Assembly: GCA_020849765.1 (NCBI GenBank) | Contig: JADLAY010000069.1 | Coordinates: 248,001-312,000 of the forward strand | From: Anaerolineae bacterium | Lineage (GTDB): Bacteria; Chloroflexota; Anaerolineae; Aggregatilineales; Phototrophicaceae | Length of the DNA stretch: 64,000 nt | Direction: 5' to 3' | Shown here: piece by piece, positions 25,817 through 34,661 of the stretch | How the letters are laid out: every line of letters begins with the position of its first letter | Position numbering within the stretch: position 1 is the first letter of the stretch | The notes under the pieces: model-generated | The model's database searches: none | What the model was told of the DNA's origin: nothing | What the model saw: the letters and a program-made list of their open reading frames with translations, nothing else | Made by a program: the position numbers and the translations under genes

Positions 25817-26221
25817 TCATGCGCCTTCTGGGGCGATGACGACTGCTTCACCTTCCACAACCAGAACGCCATCTTGATTCGTCACCGTGGTGCGAAACGT
25901 GGCGATGCGCTTGTCCTCGCGATATTTCACCAGTTCGACCGTCGCGGTGACGGTATCGCCAATGAAGACAGGCGCTTTGAACTTCACGTCCTGGCCCAGA
26001 TAAATGGTGCCCATGCCGGGAAAGTCATTCCCCAGCACGGCGGAAATGATGCTCGCGGTGAGCATCCCGTGCGCGATGCGGCGCTTGAACGGCGTTTGCG
26101 CGGCATACGCGTCATCCAGATGGATCGAATTGGTGTCGCCGGAGGCCTGCGCAAAGGCGCGCACGTCCTCGTCGGTGATCGTCTTGGTACGGCTGGCCGT
26201 CGCGCCGAGGGTGAGTGTCAT
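25817..26221 (-). CDS. MaoC-like (R)-specific enoyl-CoA hydratase
   Basis: The protein has 134 residues and a single hotdog domain. The catalytic hydratase-2 motif is present: ASGDTNSIHLDDAYA with the Asp and His of the active site, followed by RIAHGMLTASIIS. It should add water to 2-enoyl-CoA to give the (R)-3-hydroxyacyl-CoA, as PhaJ does. Its start overlaps the stop of the adjacent acyl-CoA ligase gene by four bases, so the two are co-translated. Together they suggest activation and partial beta-oxidation of a fatty or aryl-alkyl acid. Confidence 0.9.
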   Translation of the reverse strand: MTLTLGATASRTKTITDEDVRAFAQASGDTNSIHLDDAYAAQTPFKRRIAHGMLTASIISAVLGNDFPGMGTIYLGQDVKFKAPVFIGDTVTATVELVKYREDKRIATFRTTVTNQDGVLVVEGEAVVIAPEGA

Positions 26222-27771
26222 AGGCTTTCGTCCGATGTTTCTACCGATTCCGCCACCATCACACGCTTGAGAATCTTCCCGGCGGCGGAGATGGGCAGGC
26301 TCTCGCGGAATTCGATGATCTTCGGCACCTTGTAACCGGCGAGGTGATGGTGCATGTGCGCGCGCAGGTCGTCGCTGGTCAGGGTTTGCCCCTTGCGCAC
26401 GACCACGAACGCTTTGCCAACCTCACCCCAGCGCTCGTCAGGCACGCCGACCACCGCGCACAATTCGACGGCGGGGTGTCGATAGATGACCTGCTCGATC
26501 TCCGCCGGGTAGATGTTCTCGCCGCCGCTGATGAACATGTCCTTCTTACGGTCGACAATCGAGAAATACTGCTGCTCGTCCACTGTGGCGAGGTCGCCCG
26601 TATGGAACCAGCCTTCGTCGTCGACACCTTCGGCGCTGGCTTCGGGGTCGTTGAAGTAGCCCGAACACATCGACGGGCCACGCAGCACGAGTTCGCCGAT
26701 CTGGCCGGGTGGCAGCGGTTGATTGTGTTCGTCGACCACGCGCGCATCGACGAAGAAATTCGGGCGTCCGATGCTGCCCGCCTTGCGGATGGCATCCTCC
26801 GGGGCCAATGCGAAGACGCCCGGCCCGAACTCCGACATGCCGAAGCCCTGCTTGAAGACGACGCCCTTTTCGCGCTGGAATTGCTCGACCAGCGACACCG
26901 GCAGCGGCGAACCACCGCTGGTGCAAAAGCGCAGATTGCTCAGGTCGGCGTCGTGCCAGTTGGGCGCGCTCGTCATCATCTGGTAGGTCGTTGGCACCCC
27001 GGCGTAGACCGTCGCCGCGTATTCGTCCAGCAGCGTCAGCACCTGTTCGGCGTCGAATTTGCGCGTCAGCACGACCGTGCCACCCAGGATCAAGAGTGGC
27101 GTCGTATAGACGAGCAGACCGCCGGTGTGAAACAACGGGAACGTATTGACGGTGACATCGCCATGCTGCAAGTCGTGGATGATGGTGTTGAGCGTATTCC
27201 AGCCGATCATGCGGTGGCTGATCTGGGCCGCCTTGGGCAGGCCGGTCGTGCCGCCGGTGAAGATCAGGCAGGCGATGTCTTCCTCGGTCAGGCTCTCGGT
27301 CATGACGGGGCGCAGCACCGAGTCGGTCAGCGTCTTTTCGAAGTAGCGGCTGCCGGGCACGCCGATGCCCTCGATGTGCAGCAAGTGCTCGACGCAGCTT
27401 GTTTCGGCGACGATCTTTTCGACCGCGTCTTTGAATTCGTCGGAATAGATCAGAACTTTGGGCGATGTCTTCTCGATCAGGTCCGCCTGTTCGCGCCAGT
27501 GCAGCCGCCAGTTCAAGCCGCTCAGGATCGCGCCCAGCTTGCCACAGGCGAAGAAGGTATCGAGGAACTCCACGCCGTTATGCGCCAGGACGGCGACACG
27601 ATCGCCTTTTTCAATGCCCGCGCCGTCACGCAGCCAGTTCGCCAGCCGGTTGGCGCGGTTATTCAGTTCCGCATAGGTGAACGTCCGGTGGGGAATACGT
27701 CCAGCATCCACCACAGCCAGGGTGTCGGGGGTATAGAGTGCGCGTCGCCCTAAGTAATCGCCTACGTACAT
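26218..27771 (-). CDS. Acyl-CoA synthetase (AMP-binding, ANL superfamily) 1
   Basis: The ATG at 27771 gives 517 residues. ANL motifs are visible in order: A3 core LIFTGGTTGLPKAAQ, FPLFHTGG, A5 GFGMSEFGP, A7 GWFHTGDLATVD, A8 RKKDMFISGGENIYPAEIEQ and C-terminal A10 AAGKILKRV, whose Lys is essential for adenylation. It activates a carboxylic acid to its CoA ester. The chain length is unknown. It overlaps the MaoC gene and is followed upstream by the Lrp regulator gene. A second ligase lies two genes away. Confidence 0.93.
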   Translation of the reverse strand: MYVGDYLGRRALYTPDTLAVVDAGRIPHRTFTYAELNNRANRLANWLRDGAGIEKGDRVAVLAHNGVEFLDTFFACGKLGAILSGLNWRLHWREQADLIEKTSPKVLIYSDEFKDAVEKIVAETSCVEHLLHIEGIGVPGSRYFEKTLTDSVLRPVMTESLTEEDIACLIFTGGTTGLPKAAQISHRMIGWNTLNTIIHDLQHGDVTVNTFPLFHTGGLLVYTTPLLILGGTVVLTRKFDAEQVLTLLDEYAATVYAGVPTTYQMMTSAPNWHDADLSNLRFCTSGGSPLPVSLVEQFQREKGVVFKQGFGMSEFGPGVFALAPEDAIRKAGSIGRPNFFVDARVVDEHNQPLPPGQIGELVLRGPSMCSGYFNDPEASAEGVDDEGWFHTGDLATVDEQQYFSIVDRKKDMFISGGENIYPAEIEQVIYRHPAVELCAVVGVPDERWGEVGKAFVVVRKGQTLTSDDLRAHMHHHLAGYKVPKIIEFRESLPISAAGKILKRVMVAESVETSDESL

Positions 27772-27784
27772 GGTCAGCAAGTTC

Positions 27785-28267
27785 TCATTCTAATTGCAGC
27801 GCGGTCGTAGCTTTCATCTCGTTGAGCACCAGGCTGGTATCGACCCGTTCAATGCCCGGCATCGTCATCAGGTGATCGCGAATCAGTTGGTCGAGCGCCT
27901 TGTTATCCGGCGCGACGACCTTCAGCAGCAGGTCGAAGCTTCCGGCGGTGTGATAGCACTCCAGCACTTCCGGCAGCTCACAGATCGTGGCGCGGAACTG
28001 CTCCAACTGCTCGCGCGTGTGCGGCTGGATGCTGACGCGAATGAAGCAGAGCACATCGTAGCCCGCCACCTCGCGGTTGAGCAGGGCGACGTAGCGCTGG
28101 ATCATGCCCGCGCGCTCCAGTCGCTTGATGCGCTGGTACACCGCCGGCGACGAGAGATGAATCTTGCGCCCCAGGTCCGCCACACTGATCCGTCCGTTCA
28201 CCTGCAATTCCTCAAGAATGGCGCGATCCAGTTGATCGAACGCGCCCTTGAACACCGATTTCGCCAT
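27785..28267 (-). CDS. Lrp/AsnC family transcription regulator
   Basis: The ATG at 28267 gives 160 residues. The N-terminal winged helix reads DQLDRAILEELQVNGRISVADLGRKIHLSSPAVYQRIKRLERAGMI in short overlapping segments, with the recognition helix PAVYQRIKRLE. The C-terminal RAM domain (about 70-150) contains VLECYHTAGSFDLLLKV, typical of AsnC effector binding. It forms oligomers that respond to amino acids or related acids. It sits between two acyl-CoA ligase genes and 13 bases from the first, so it very likely regulates this operon and the linked Liv transporter. Confidence 0.92.
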   Translation of the reverse strand: MAKSVFKGAFDQLDRAILEELQVNGRISVADLGRKIHLSSPAVYQRIKRLERAGMIQRYVALLNREVAGYDVLCFIRVSIQPHTREQLEQFRATICELPEVLECYHTAGSFDLLLKVVAPDNKALDQLIRDHLMTMPGIERVDTSLVLNEMKATTALQLE

Positions 28268-28303
28268 AACACCATTTCCCACCCGACGGACATTTCGGGT
28301 GGA

Positions 28304-29368
28304 TTATCCCGCCATCAGGTGCGCATGGAAAATCTTGTTGAATTCCTCCGGCTTCTCGATGTAAGGCGAGTGCGCGGTATCTTCCATAACGACCTCTTGG
28401 TAAGCGCCGCCGTTGGCCTTGTACTCGTCGAGTACCGCGCGCGTCTGGCTGACCATCGGCTGCGACGGGTATGCCTCCGCGCCGGGCCAGCCGGGCACCG
28501 CGCCGAGCGCACCCAGCGTGCCCATGTCGAACAGTGATTGATCGCTGACGATCTGATCTTCAGCGCCGCGTACCCACAGCACGTGCGGCTTCGGATCGAT
28601 GCGGTAAATGCGCGATACGTCGCCGGTGTAGATCGGCGCGAGGGCGTTGGCGGGGCCGAACTTGCCCGGTGCCAGATTCGGCCAATTGGACGACGGCACT
28701 GCATCACCCGGATATTCCTGCTCGCCGATGTGCTCTGAGAGCAGCGACGACAGCAGTTCTTCCTCGCGCGCCGGTTTGAACGGCGGCTTCCAGTAGAAGC
28801 TGTTCATAACAATGCGCGGCGACGCCTGCGGGTTATCGACGCTGCGGTCACCCTCGGCAATCGCTTTCGTGAACAGCGGATTGACGATGCCGCCACCGGA
28901 GCCTGCGCCATCCGGGTTGCACAGCGTGCCCCGCGTGTCCTTAGTGCCGCCGAAGCCGTAGGGCGAGCCGGGGCAGGCCTGCGTCACGGTCATGATGCGC
29001 TCTGGATGATCGATCATCATCTGCCAGATGACCGAGCCGCCCATCGAATGGCCGACGAGATGCGCCTTCTGCACGCCGAGTGCGTCCATCAGCGCGAACG
29101 CATCATCGCTCAGATCGCCCATGCCGCGCGTGGCATCGATCTTCTTGCTGCGGTCGGCGTCGCCATAACCGCGCTGATCCGGCGCGAAGCCGCGATAACC
29201 CGCGGGCAGGCCGAGCATGATCTCTTCCCAGTAAGTGGCCGAGGAGGCATTGCCGTGGATGAAGAACACCGGGATGCCGTCGTCCGGGCCGCTGAACAGG
29301 ACGCGCGTTGTCAGCCGCGCGCTGGTGACCATTTTCGCCGTGATGCCGGGCATTGTTGGGATACTCAT
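28304..29368 (-). CDS. Alpha/beta hydrolase
   Basis: The ATG at 29368, eight bases after AGGAG, gives 354 residues. It shows the alpha/beta fold hydrolase motifs: oxyanion loop FFIHGNASSA, APDQRGYGDAD, nucleophile elbow VGHSMGGS with Ser, an acid region VRGAEDQIV and the final His in DTAHSPYIEKPEEF. Residues between about 150 and 240 form a cap domain, and there is no signal peptide. It may release a carboxylic acid from an ester or lactone for the neighbouring CoA ligases. That is inference from context. Confidence 0.88.
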   Translation of the reverse strand: MSIPTMPGITAKMVTSARLTTRVLFSGPDDGIPVFFIHGNASSATYWEEIMLGLPAGYRGFAPDQRGYGDADRSKKIDATRGMGDLSDDAFALMDALGVQKAHLVGHSMGGSVIWQMMIDHPERIMTVTQACPGSPYGFGGTKDTRGTLCNPDGAGSGGGIVNPLFTKAIAEGDRSVDNPQASPRIVMNSFYWKPPFKPAREEELLSSLLSEHIGEQEYPGDAVPSSNWPNLAPGKFGPANALAPIYTGDVSRIYRIDPKPHVLWVRGAEDQIVSDQSLFDMGTLGALGAVPGWPGAEAYPSQPMVSQTRAVLDEYKANGGAYQEVVMEDTAHSPYIEKPEEFNKIFHAHLMAG

Positions 29369-29392
29369 GTCGAACACTCCTATAAAAACCCG

Positions 29393-30946
29393 CTACTTCT
29401 GGATAAAGGTGGCGCGCAGTTCGCGCTTGAGCACTTTGCCCGCGGCATTGCGCGGCAGGATTTCGATGAAGGCGACCGCTTTAGGCACTTTGAATTTCGC
29501 CAGATTCGATTTGCAGTGATCGATGATCGTTTCGGAGGCCAGCTCGCAGCCTGGCTTGACGACGACAATCGCCATGCCGCTCTCGCCCCAGCGTTCATCC
29601 GGCACGCCGATCACGGCGGCTTCGGCCACTTCCGGCAGTTGGTAGATGACCTGCTCGACTTCGGCGGGATAGACGTTCTCGCCGCCGCTGATATACATGT
29701 CCTTGTAGCGGTCGACGACGTAAATGCAGCCTTCCTCGTCGACCGTGCCTGCATCTCCGGAGTGCAGCCAGCGGTTGCCGTGCTCGTCGAAGCTGAAGCT
29801 GCTCTCGTTGGCATCGGGGCGTTTCCAGTAGCCGGGCGTGATGTTGGGGCCGCTGATGACGACCTCGCCCAGTTCGCCCGGCGCCACGTCGCGCAGCTGG
29901 TCATCGACCACGCGCACGCGGGTGTGCATGAGCGGTTTGCCGACTGAGGTCGGTTTCTCTAGCGCGCGCCGCTTGTCAATCAAGAACACGGTCGGGCTGG
30001 TCTCCGTCATGCCGAAGCCCAACTGGATGATGATGCCGCGCTTGGCGTACTGCTCCAGCACGGAGACGGGCATCGGCGCGCCGCCGCAGCCCCACGAATG
30101 GATATGATCCAGATTTGCCCGGTCGAACGCCTCGTGCTGGCTGAGGAACAGGTAGATCGACGGTACGCCGAAGAAGTGCGTCACGCCTTGCTCCGGGTCG
30201 CTGAGCGTTTGCAGCGTCAGGCCGGGGTCGAACTGGCGCGCGATGACGTTGGTGCCGCCCAGGTGCAAGACCGGATTCGCATACAGGTTCAGCCCGCCGA
30301 TGTGGAATGTCGGCAGGATGCAGTAGAAGACGCTGTCATGGTTCAACCCGCTCGGCGTCGAGATATTGATCGCGTTCCACAGCATCATGCCGTGCGTGAT
30401 CAGCACACCTTTCGGGTGCCCGGTCGTCCCGGCGGTATACATGATCATCATCGGCGCATCGTGCGTCGTCTGCGGGTTCATGATGACGTGGGCATCGGTC
30501 GCGGTGATCGCATCTTCGTACGCCCCGTAGTCATCGACCGGTGCTTCGCCAAAGTCCAGACGGAGAAAATGGCGCAGGGGTGAATCCACCAGGCCAGGGA
30601 TACGGTCGGCGAACTCGGCGTCGTAGACGAGGCCGACCGGCTCGGCGTCATTCAGGATGTAGAGCAGCTCCGGCTCGGCCAGCCGCCAGTTGAGCGGCAG
30701 CATGAGCGCGCCAAGCTTGATGCAGGCAAACTGGAACTCGAAATAATCGGTCGAATTCTTGCCGAGGATCGCCAGCCGGTCACCGGGCTGGACGCCCCAT
30801 TCGTCACGCAGGAATGCGGCCAGGCGCGCCGCGCGGTCGTTGAATTCGCCGTACGTGAAGCGTCGCCCGGTGCCCTGGTCGATCATCGCCAGCTTGTCCG
30901 GCGTGCGGTCGGCGTGGAAAGCGATCCAATCAGAAGCGAGAATCAT
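29393..30946 (-). CDS. Acyl-CoA synthetase (AMP-binding, ANL superfamily) 2
   Basis: The protein has 517 residues. ANL motifs: MIMYTAGTTGHPKGVL (A3), LPTFHIGGLN, GFGMTETSP (A5), WLHSGDAGTVDEEG (A7), DRYKDMYISGGENVYPAEVEQ (A8, given here in shortened reading) and NAAGKVLKREL (A10) with the catalytic Lys. It is a long- or medium-chain-type CoA ligase, paralogous to the one at 26218 but clearly diverged, so substrates probably differ. It begins eight bases from the KAS III-like gene and ends 25 bases from the hydrolase start, so the three are likely one transcript. Confidence 0.92.
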   Translation of the reverse strand: MILASDWIAFHADRTPDKLAMIDQGTGRRFTYGEFNDRAARLAAFLRDEWGVQPGDRLAILGKNSTDYFEFQFACIKLGALMLPLNWRLAEPELLYILNDAEPVGLVYDAEFADRIPGLVDSPLRHFLRLDFGEAPVDDYGAYEDAITATDAHVIMNPQTTHDAPMMIMYTAGTTGHPKGVLITHGMMLWNAINISTPSGLNHDSVFYCILPTFHIGGLNLYANPVLHLGGTNVIARQFDPGLTLQTLSDPEQGVTHFFGVPSIYLFLSQHEAFDRANLDHIHSWGCGGAPMPVSVLEQYAKRGIIIQLGFGMTETSPTVFLIDKRRALEKPTSVGKPLMHTRVRVVDDQLRDVAPGELGEVVISGPNITPGYWKRPDANESSFSFDEHGNRWLHSGDAGTVDEEGCIYVVDRYKDMYISGGENVYPAEVEQVIYQLPEVAEAAVIGVPDERWGESGMAIVVVKPGCELASETIIDHCKSNLAKFKVPKAVAFIEILPRNAAGKVLKRELRATFIQK

Positions 30947-30953
30947 AATTAAT

Positions 30954-31961
30954 CTATTCCCCCCACCTCACGGCCGCGGCGCTCCAGGTGTAACCGGTGC
31001 CCGCCCCCGCCAGCAGGAGCAGATCCCCCGGCTTGATCTTGCCCTGCGCCAGTCCGAGTTCAATCGCCAACACCTGATCGACGCTCTGCACGTGGCCGTA
31101 ATCTTCCAGATAAACCGATTGCTCCGGCGTCAGGCCAATGGCTTCCAGAATTTGCAGGTAGAACGACCGCTTCATGTGCGTGATGCCGAGGAAGGCCACG
31201 TCGTCCAGGGTCGCGCCGCCCTGCTCGACCGCCTCGCGCATGACGCGCACAAAGTTCGGCAGCGAAACGTCGCCCAGGCGCTGGGCCATGTAGTCGCCGT
31301 TGGTCACGTCGAGCCGGCCGTGCAACTCGCCGACGATTGGCTCGCCGTCGCCGATGGCGTCCTCGGTCAGCAGCACCGTCTCCGAAAGGCTGCCGTCGGT
31401 GATGGCCGACGCGCCCAGGATCGCGTTCCTGGTCGCGCCACGCTGGAGCAGCATCGCGCCGCCGCCCGCGCCAAAGTTGAACATGAAGCGCGAACGCTCG
31501 TTGCGGAAATTGATCAGGTCGTTCTCGCGGCTGCCCGCGGCCAGCAGCACGTATTCCAGGCGCGGATCGGCCAGCATCATCGCGCGCGCGGTGTTCATCG
31601 CAATCGGCGCGCCCGCGCACAGGGCGTACATTTCGAAGGCGTAGGCGTTGGTTGCGCCGACCTCATACATGATCTTGGAGGCGGCGTTCCAGACGAGGTG
31701 ATCTTTATGTTCGCTGCCGTGGGAAATGACGAGGCCGATTTGTTCCGGGGAGATGCCTGCCTGCGCGATGGCTTTCTTCGAGGCTTCGGCGGCCATGAAG
31801 GTAACGGTCTCGCGTTCACTCGCGACGTGACGCTGGACGATCCCCATCTTCTCGCGCAGGATCACCTCAGGTATGCCGGAGAGCGCCGACAAAGACTCCG
31901 CAGTTTGTATTGCGCTGGGAAAGTAAGTGCCTATTCCCGCGATTCCAACAGAGGTTGTCAT
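30954..31961 (-). CDS. 3-oxoacyl-ACP synthase III-like (thiolase-fold) enzyme
   Basis: The protein has 335 residues with the FabH-type double thiolase fold. The nucleophile Cys115 is in YALCAGAP, His262 is in GITHMKRSF, and the position that is Asn in Cys-His-Asn KAS III enzymes is His290 in EDYGHVQS. The N-terminal GIAGIGTYFP and C-terminal GDLLLLAGAGTGYTW are typical. The triad substitution suggests an acyl transfer or head-to-head condensation rather than standard FabH initiation, but this is inference. It heads the operon with acyl-CoA ligases. No ribosome site is obvious before the ATG. Confidence 0.85.
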   Translation of the reverse strand: MTTSVGIAGIGTYFPSAIQTAESLSALSGIPEVILREKMGIVQRHVASERETVTFMAAEASKKAIAQAGISPEQIGLVISHGSEHKDHLVWNAASKIMYEVGATNAYAFEMYALCAGAPIAMNTARAMMLADPRLEYVLLAAGSRENDLINFRNERSRFMFNFGAGGGAMLLQRGATRNAILGASAITDGSLSETVLLTEDAIGDGEPIVGELHGRLDVTNGDYMAQRLGDVSLPNFVRVMREAVEQGGATLDDVAFLGITHMKRSFYLQILEAIGLTPEQSVYLEDYGHVQSVDQVLAIELGLAQGKIKPGDLLLLAGAGTGYTWSAAAVRWGE

Positions 31962-32101
31962 TTCACATAAGCTTATAAAGATACGATATTGTTGCTGCTC
32001 ATTATGAGCAAGTCGTGCGCGCTATCAAATGGGAAAGAACGAATCAATCTTTCGTTTGCGGATGCGCAAATGATTCTTTTCGTTCTGATGGGGACGCAAG
32101 C

Positions 32102-32131
32102 AAAAATGCACGCGAAAGATTCTTTTGCGTG
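32102..32131 (-). terminator. Terminator of the hydrogenase operon
   Basis: On the minus strand CACGC, AAAG and the complementary CTTT, GCGTG form an imperfect stem, followed by CATTTTTGC. It lies about 27 bases beyond the stop of the maturation protease gene. The same intergenic region (31962-32158) must also hold the promoter of the KAS III-like gene. Confidence 0.6.
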
Positions 32132-32158
32132 AAGAGACGATCTGGAATGTGAAGAGGG

Positions 32159-32623
32159 CTAAGCGCCGGATAGCTGCGCGTCCGGCACTGCCGTACGGCA
32201 GAACCTGGTCACGCGCTGCGCGACTTCATTGACGGCCACGCGCACAGCCAGGGATAAGCCCTCTTTGTAGCCGAAATCCTCACCGCAGACCGTGTACATC
32301 CAAGCTTCGGGCGCGCGTCCATACAACGCGAGCGCGGCGGAGAGCAGCGTCTCCGGGATTAGGTCGTGCGTGAACAGATCGGCACCTGCAGGTACCAGCG
32401 AGCGCAAACGGATTTCGCCCGCCGCGCCACCATATTCTGCATCGATGAAGACGGCGGTGGTGGCGCGGGCGAGCGACTCGCACATTTCGAGCGTCAACTG
32501 GTGGCAGGCGATGACGTCCACGTCGTCGCCTGCCAGCACGTCGGCTAACAACAGCGCGGCCTGTTGACCGGCGCCGTCGTCGCCGCGAAGCGTATTGCCA
32601 ATACCGATGATGAGTATGCCCAT
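32159..32623 (-). CDS. Hydrogenase maturation protease (HoxW/HycI family)
   Basis: The protein has 154 residues. The N-terminus LIIGIGNTLRGDDGAG is the GNxLxGDDG motif with the first metal-binding Asp/Glu region. An Asp in AVFIDAEYGG and a His in LFTHDLIPE complete the nickel-sensing set of this family. It removes the C-terminal tail of the large subunit once nickel is inserted. The adjacent hoxH product has such a tail of about 24 residues after its last ligand. It is 15 bases downstream of hoxH, so it is dedicated to this enzyme. Confidence 0.9.
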   Translation of the reverse strand: MGILIIGIGNTLRGDDGAGQQAALLLADVLAGDDVDVIACHQLTLEMCESLARATTAVFIDAEYGGAAGEIRLRSLVPAGADLFTHDLIPETLLSAALALYGRAPEAWMYTVCGEDFGYKEGLSLAVRVAVNEVAQRVTRFCRTAVPDAQLSGA

Positions 32624-32638
32624 CGTCTGCGACTCGAC

Positions 32639-34051
32639 CTATCTGGTTAGCGTGTCGACCACTGCACCATCCGGCGCGACGAGATTGATTTCCAGCGGCA
32701 TCTTGCCGACGGCGTGCGTCGAACAGCTCAGGCACGGGTCGTAAGCGCGGATGACCGCCTCGACGCGATTGAGCATGCCTTCGTTCAGCCGTTCGCCATC
32801 GACGAAGCGCTTGGCGACCTGCAAGACACCCCGATCCATCGCAAGGTTGTTGTTACCCGTCGCGATGATCAGGTTGGCGTAGGTGATCAACCCGTCCTTG
32901 TTGGTGCGGTAATGATGAATGAGCGTGCCGCGCGGCGCCTCGCTGATGCCGACGCCCTCTTCGGCGTTCGGTCGCGCCTGTGCGCGCACGTGCCTATCCA
33001 GGATGTCCGGCTCGTGCAGAAGCTGCTCGGTGCGCTCGAAGCAGTAAAGCAGTTCGATCAGGCGCGCATAGTGATAATGGAACGAGCTTTGCCGGTCGAG
33101 CGTCTTGAAACCCTCGAAGGCGGCATCGGCCAGCCGCGTGCCGGGATGATCGATGATGTTCATGCGCGCCAACGGCCCGACACGATAAATACCGCTGGGA
33201 TAACCGATCGGCTTGTAGTACGGCGACTTGAGATAGCTGAACGGCTCGACCTTTTCGGCGATGATGCTCAGGTAATCTTCGGCCTGGCGATGATCCTCAA
33301 GCACGGCGCCGTTCGACGCGACGACGCGCAAATCGCCACCGTACATCGCGAGCGTGTTACGCGGGCTGACCAGCCCCATGAACAGCGTCGGGAAGTTGGC
33401 GAAGCTCTCGATCTCTTCCTTGAACTTATGCACCTCTTCCGCGTACCACTCGTATGCGGTCCAGGCGATGCCGATCGCTTCCGGCAGCATGGCCAGGATC
33501 TGGTCGCGCTTTTCTTCGGTCAGCGGTTCGCTGACGCCGCCCGGCACGATCCAGGACGGGTGCACGCGTTTGCCGCCGAGCAGTTCGATGATCTGCTGGC
33601 CGGTCTGGCGCAGCTTGACGCCGCCGCGTACCAGTTCAGGGTTAACGCGCATCAGGCCGAAGATGTTGCGTTCTGCCGGGTCGGCGTCCATGCCCAGCAG
33701 GAGATCCGGCGCGGATAGATAGAAGAAGCTGAGGGCGTGGGACTGCGCGATCTGCGCGAGATTCATGATCTTGCGCAGCTTGGTCGCTGTCGGCGGAATG
33801 CGTACCGCCAGCAGGCCATCGCAGGCCTTAGCTGAGGCCAGCAGGTGGCTGACCGGGCAAATCCCGCAAATTCGCGCCGTCAAAGAGGGCATTTCATGGA
33901 AGGGGCGACCTTCGACGAATTTCTCGAAGCCGCGCACCTGGGTGACATGGAAATGTGCATCTGTCACCTTGCCGCTGTCATCCAGCTGGATGCTGATTTT
34001 CGAGTGCCCCTCGATGCGAGTCACAGGATCAATGGTGATGGTCTTCGTCAT
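32639..34051 (-). CDS. hoxH: [NiFe] hydrogenase large subunit HoxH
   Basis: The protein has 470 residues. Nickel-binding Cys pairs are RICGIC (C62, C65) near the N-terminus and DPCLSCSTH (about 437-445) near the C-terminus. It opens with ITIDPVTRIEGHSKI, the standard L0 motif. About 24 residues follow the last His, giving a cleavable tail. The group 3 (HoxH/MvhA) length and the HoxEFU partners point to a bidirectional NAD-linked (group 3d) enzyme in the cytoplasm. A GAGGATAAACC leader precedes the ATG. Confidence 0.95.
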   Translation of the reverse strand: MTKTITIDPVTRIEGHSKISIQLDDSGKVTDAHFHVTQVRGFEKFVEGRPFHEMPSLTARICGICPVSHLLASAKACDGLLAVRIPPTATKLRKIMNLAQIAQSHALSFFYLSAPDLLLGMDADPAERNIFGLMRVNPELVRGGVKLRQTGQQIIELLGGKRVHPSWIVPGGVSEPLTEEKRDQILAMLPEAIGIAWTAYEWYAEEVHKFKEEIESFANFPTLFMGLVSPRNTLAMYGGDLRVVASNGAVLEDHRQAEDYLSIIAEKVEPFSYLKSPYYKPIGYPSGIYRVGPLARMNIIDHPGTRLADAAFEGFKTLDRQSSFHYHYARLIELLYCFERTEQLLHEPDILDRHVRAQARPNAEEGVGISEAPRGTLIHHYRTNKDGLITYANLIIATGNNNLAMDRGVLQVAKRFVDGERLNEGMLNRVEAVIRAYDPCLSCSTHAVGKMPLEINLVAPDGAVVDTLTR

Positions 34052-34079
34052 GGTTTATCCTCTGGCGCACGGCAACCAA

Positions 34080-34098
34080 CCACCCGTTAAGCGGGTGG
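34080..34098. repeat. Stem-loop between hoxY and hoxH
   Basis: CCACCCG and CGGGTGG pair with a five-base loop in the 76-base gap between the two hydrogenase subunit genes. There is no T-tract. It is probably an mRNA stability or processing element. Confidence 0.5.
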
Positions 34099-34127
34099 GC
34101 TGGCTGCGAGAAGTGAGCGCTGGCTGA

Positions 34128-34661
34128 TTACTTCCCAAATCGTGTCATTGAACTCAGGTCCGGTTCTTTGCCTTCGAGCAACTGCGTGAGGACGTAGTAA
34201 ATCGCATCCGCAGGCGGTGGGCAGCCCGGCACGAAAAGATCGACAGGAACGACGACATGGACGGGGAGCACGGTGGGCAGCAACGGCGGTACACCTCGCT
34301 GCGGTATCGCGCGGTCGAGCAATCCCTCTTCCAGATAAGCGCGTTCAAGCACTGCCTGCGCGCCGACCGCATTGCGCATCGAGGGCACGTTGCCATTGAC
34401 GGCGCAGTCACCCAGCGCGATCAAGAGATTGGTGCGCTGGCGAACCCGCTGGATTTTCTCCAGATCTTCTTCGCTGCTGACAGCGCCTTCCACCAGGGTC
34501 AAATCGACATCGGGTGGGAACTCTTTGTAGTCGACCAGCGGGCTGTAGACCAGGTCGATCTTGTCGGCCAGGGCCAGCAAACGCTCGTCGATATCCAGGA
34601 ACGACATGTGGCATCCAGAGCAGCCGTCCAGCCACACAGTTGCCATACGCACTTTGTTCAC
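34128..34661 (-). CDS. hoxY: [NiFe] hydrogenase small subunit HoxY
   Basis: A GTG start with a GGAGG site overlaps the hoxU stop (GTGA). The 177-residue protein has the proximal [4Fe-4S] cluster ligands of the short HoxY type: WLDGCSGCHMSF, GDCAVNG and VPGCPPPAD. It lacks the medial and distal cluster domain of uptake hydrogenases and any Tat signal, so the enzyme is soluble. It passes electrons between HoxH and the HoxEFU diaphorase. Confidence 0.94.
   Translation of the reverse strand: MNKVRMATVWLDGCSGCHMSFLDIDERLLALADKIDLVYSPLVDYKEFPPDVDLTLVEGAVSSEEDLEKIQRVRQRTNLLIALGDCAVNGNVPSMRNAVGAQAVLERAYLEEGLLDRAIPQRGVPPLLPTVLPVHVVVPVDLFVPGCPPPADAIYYVLTQLLEGKEPDLSSMTRFGK

Noticed and set aside
26344..27753. 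Long antisense frame (about 469 codons) opposite the first acyl-CoA ligase
   Set aside because: No family resemblance. The opposite strand has all ANL motifs in order.
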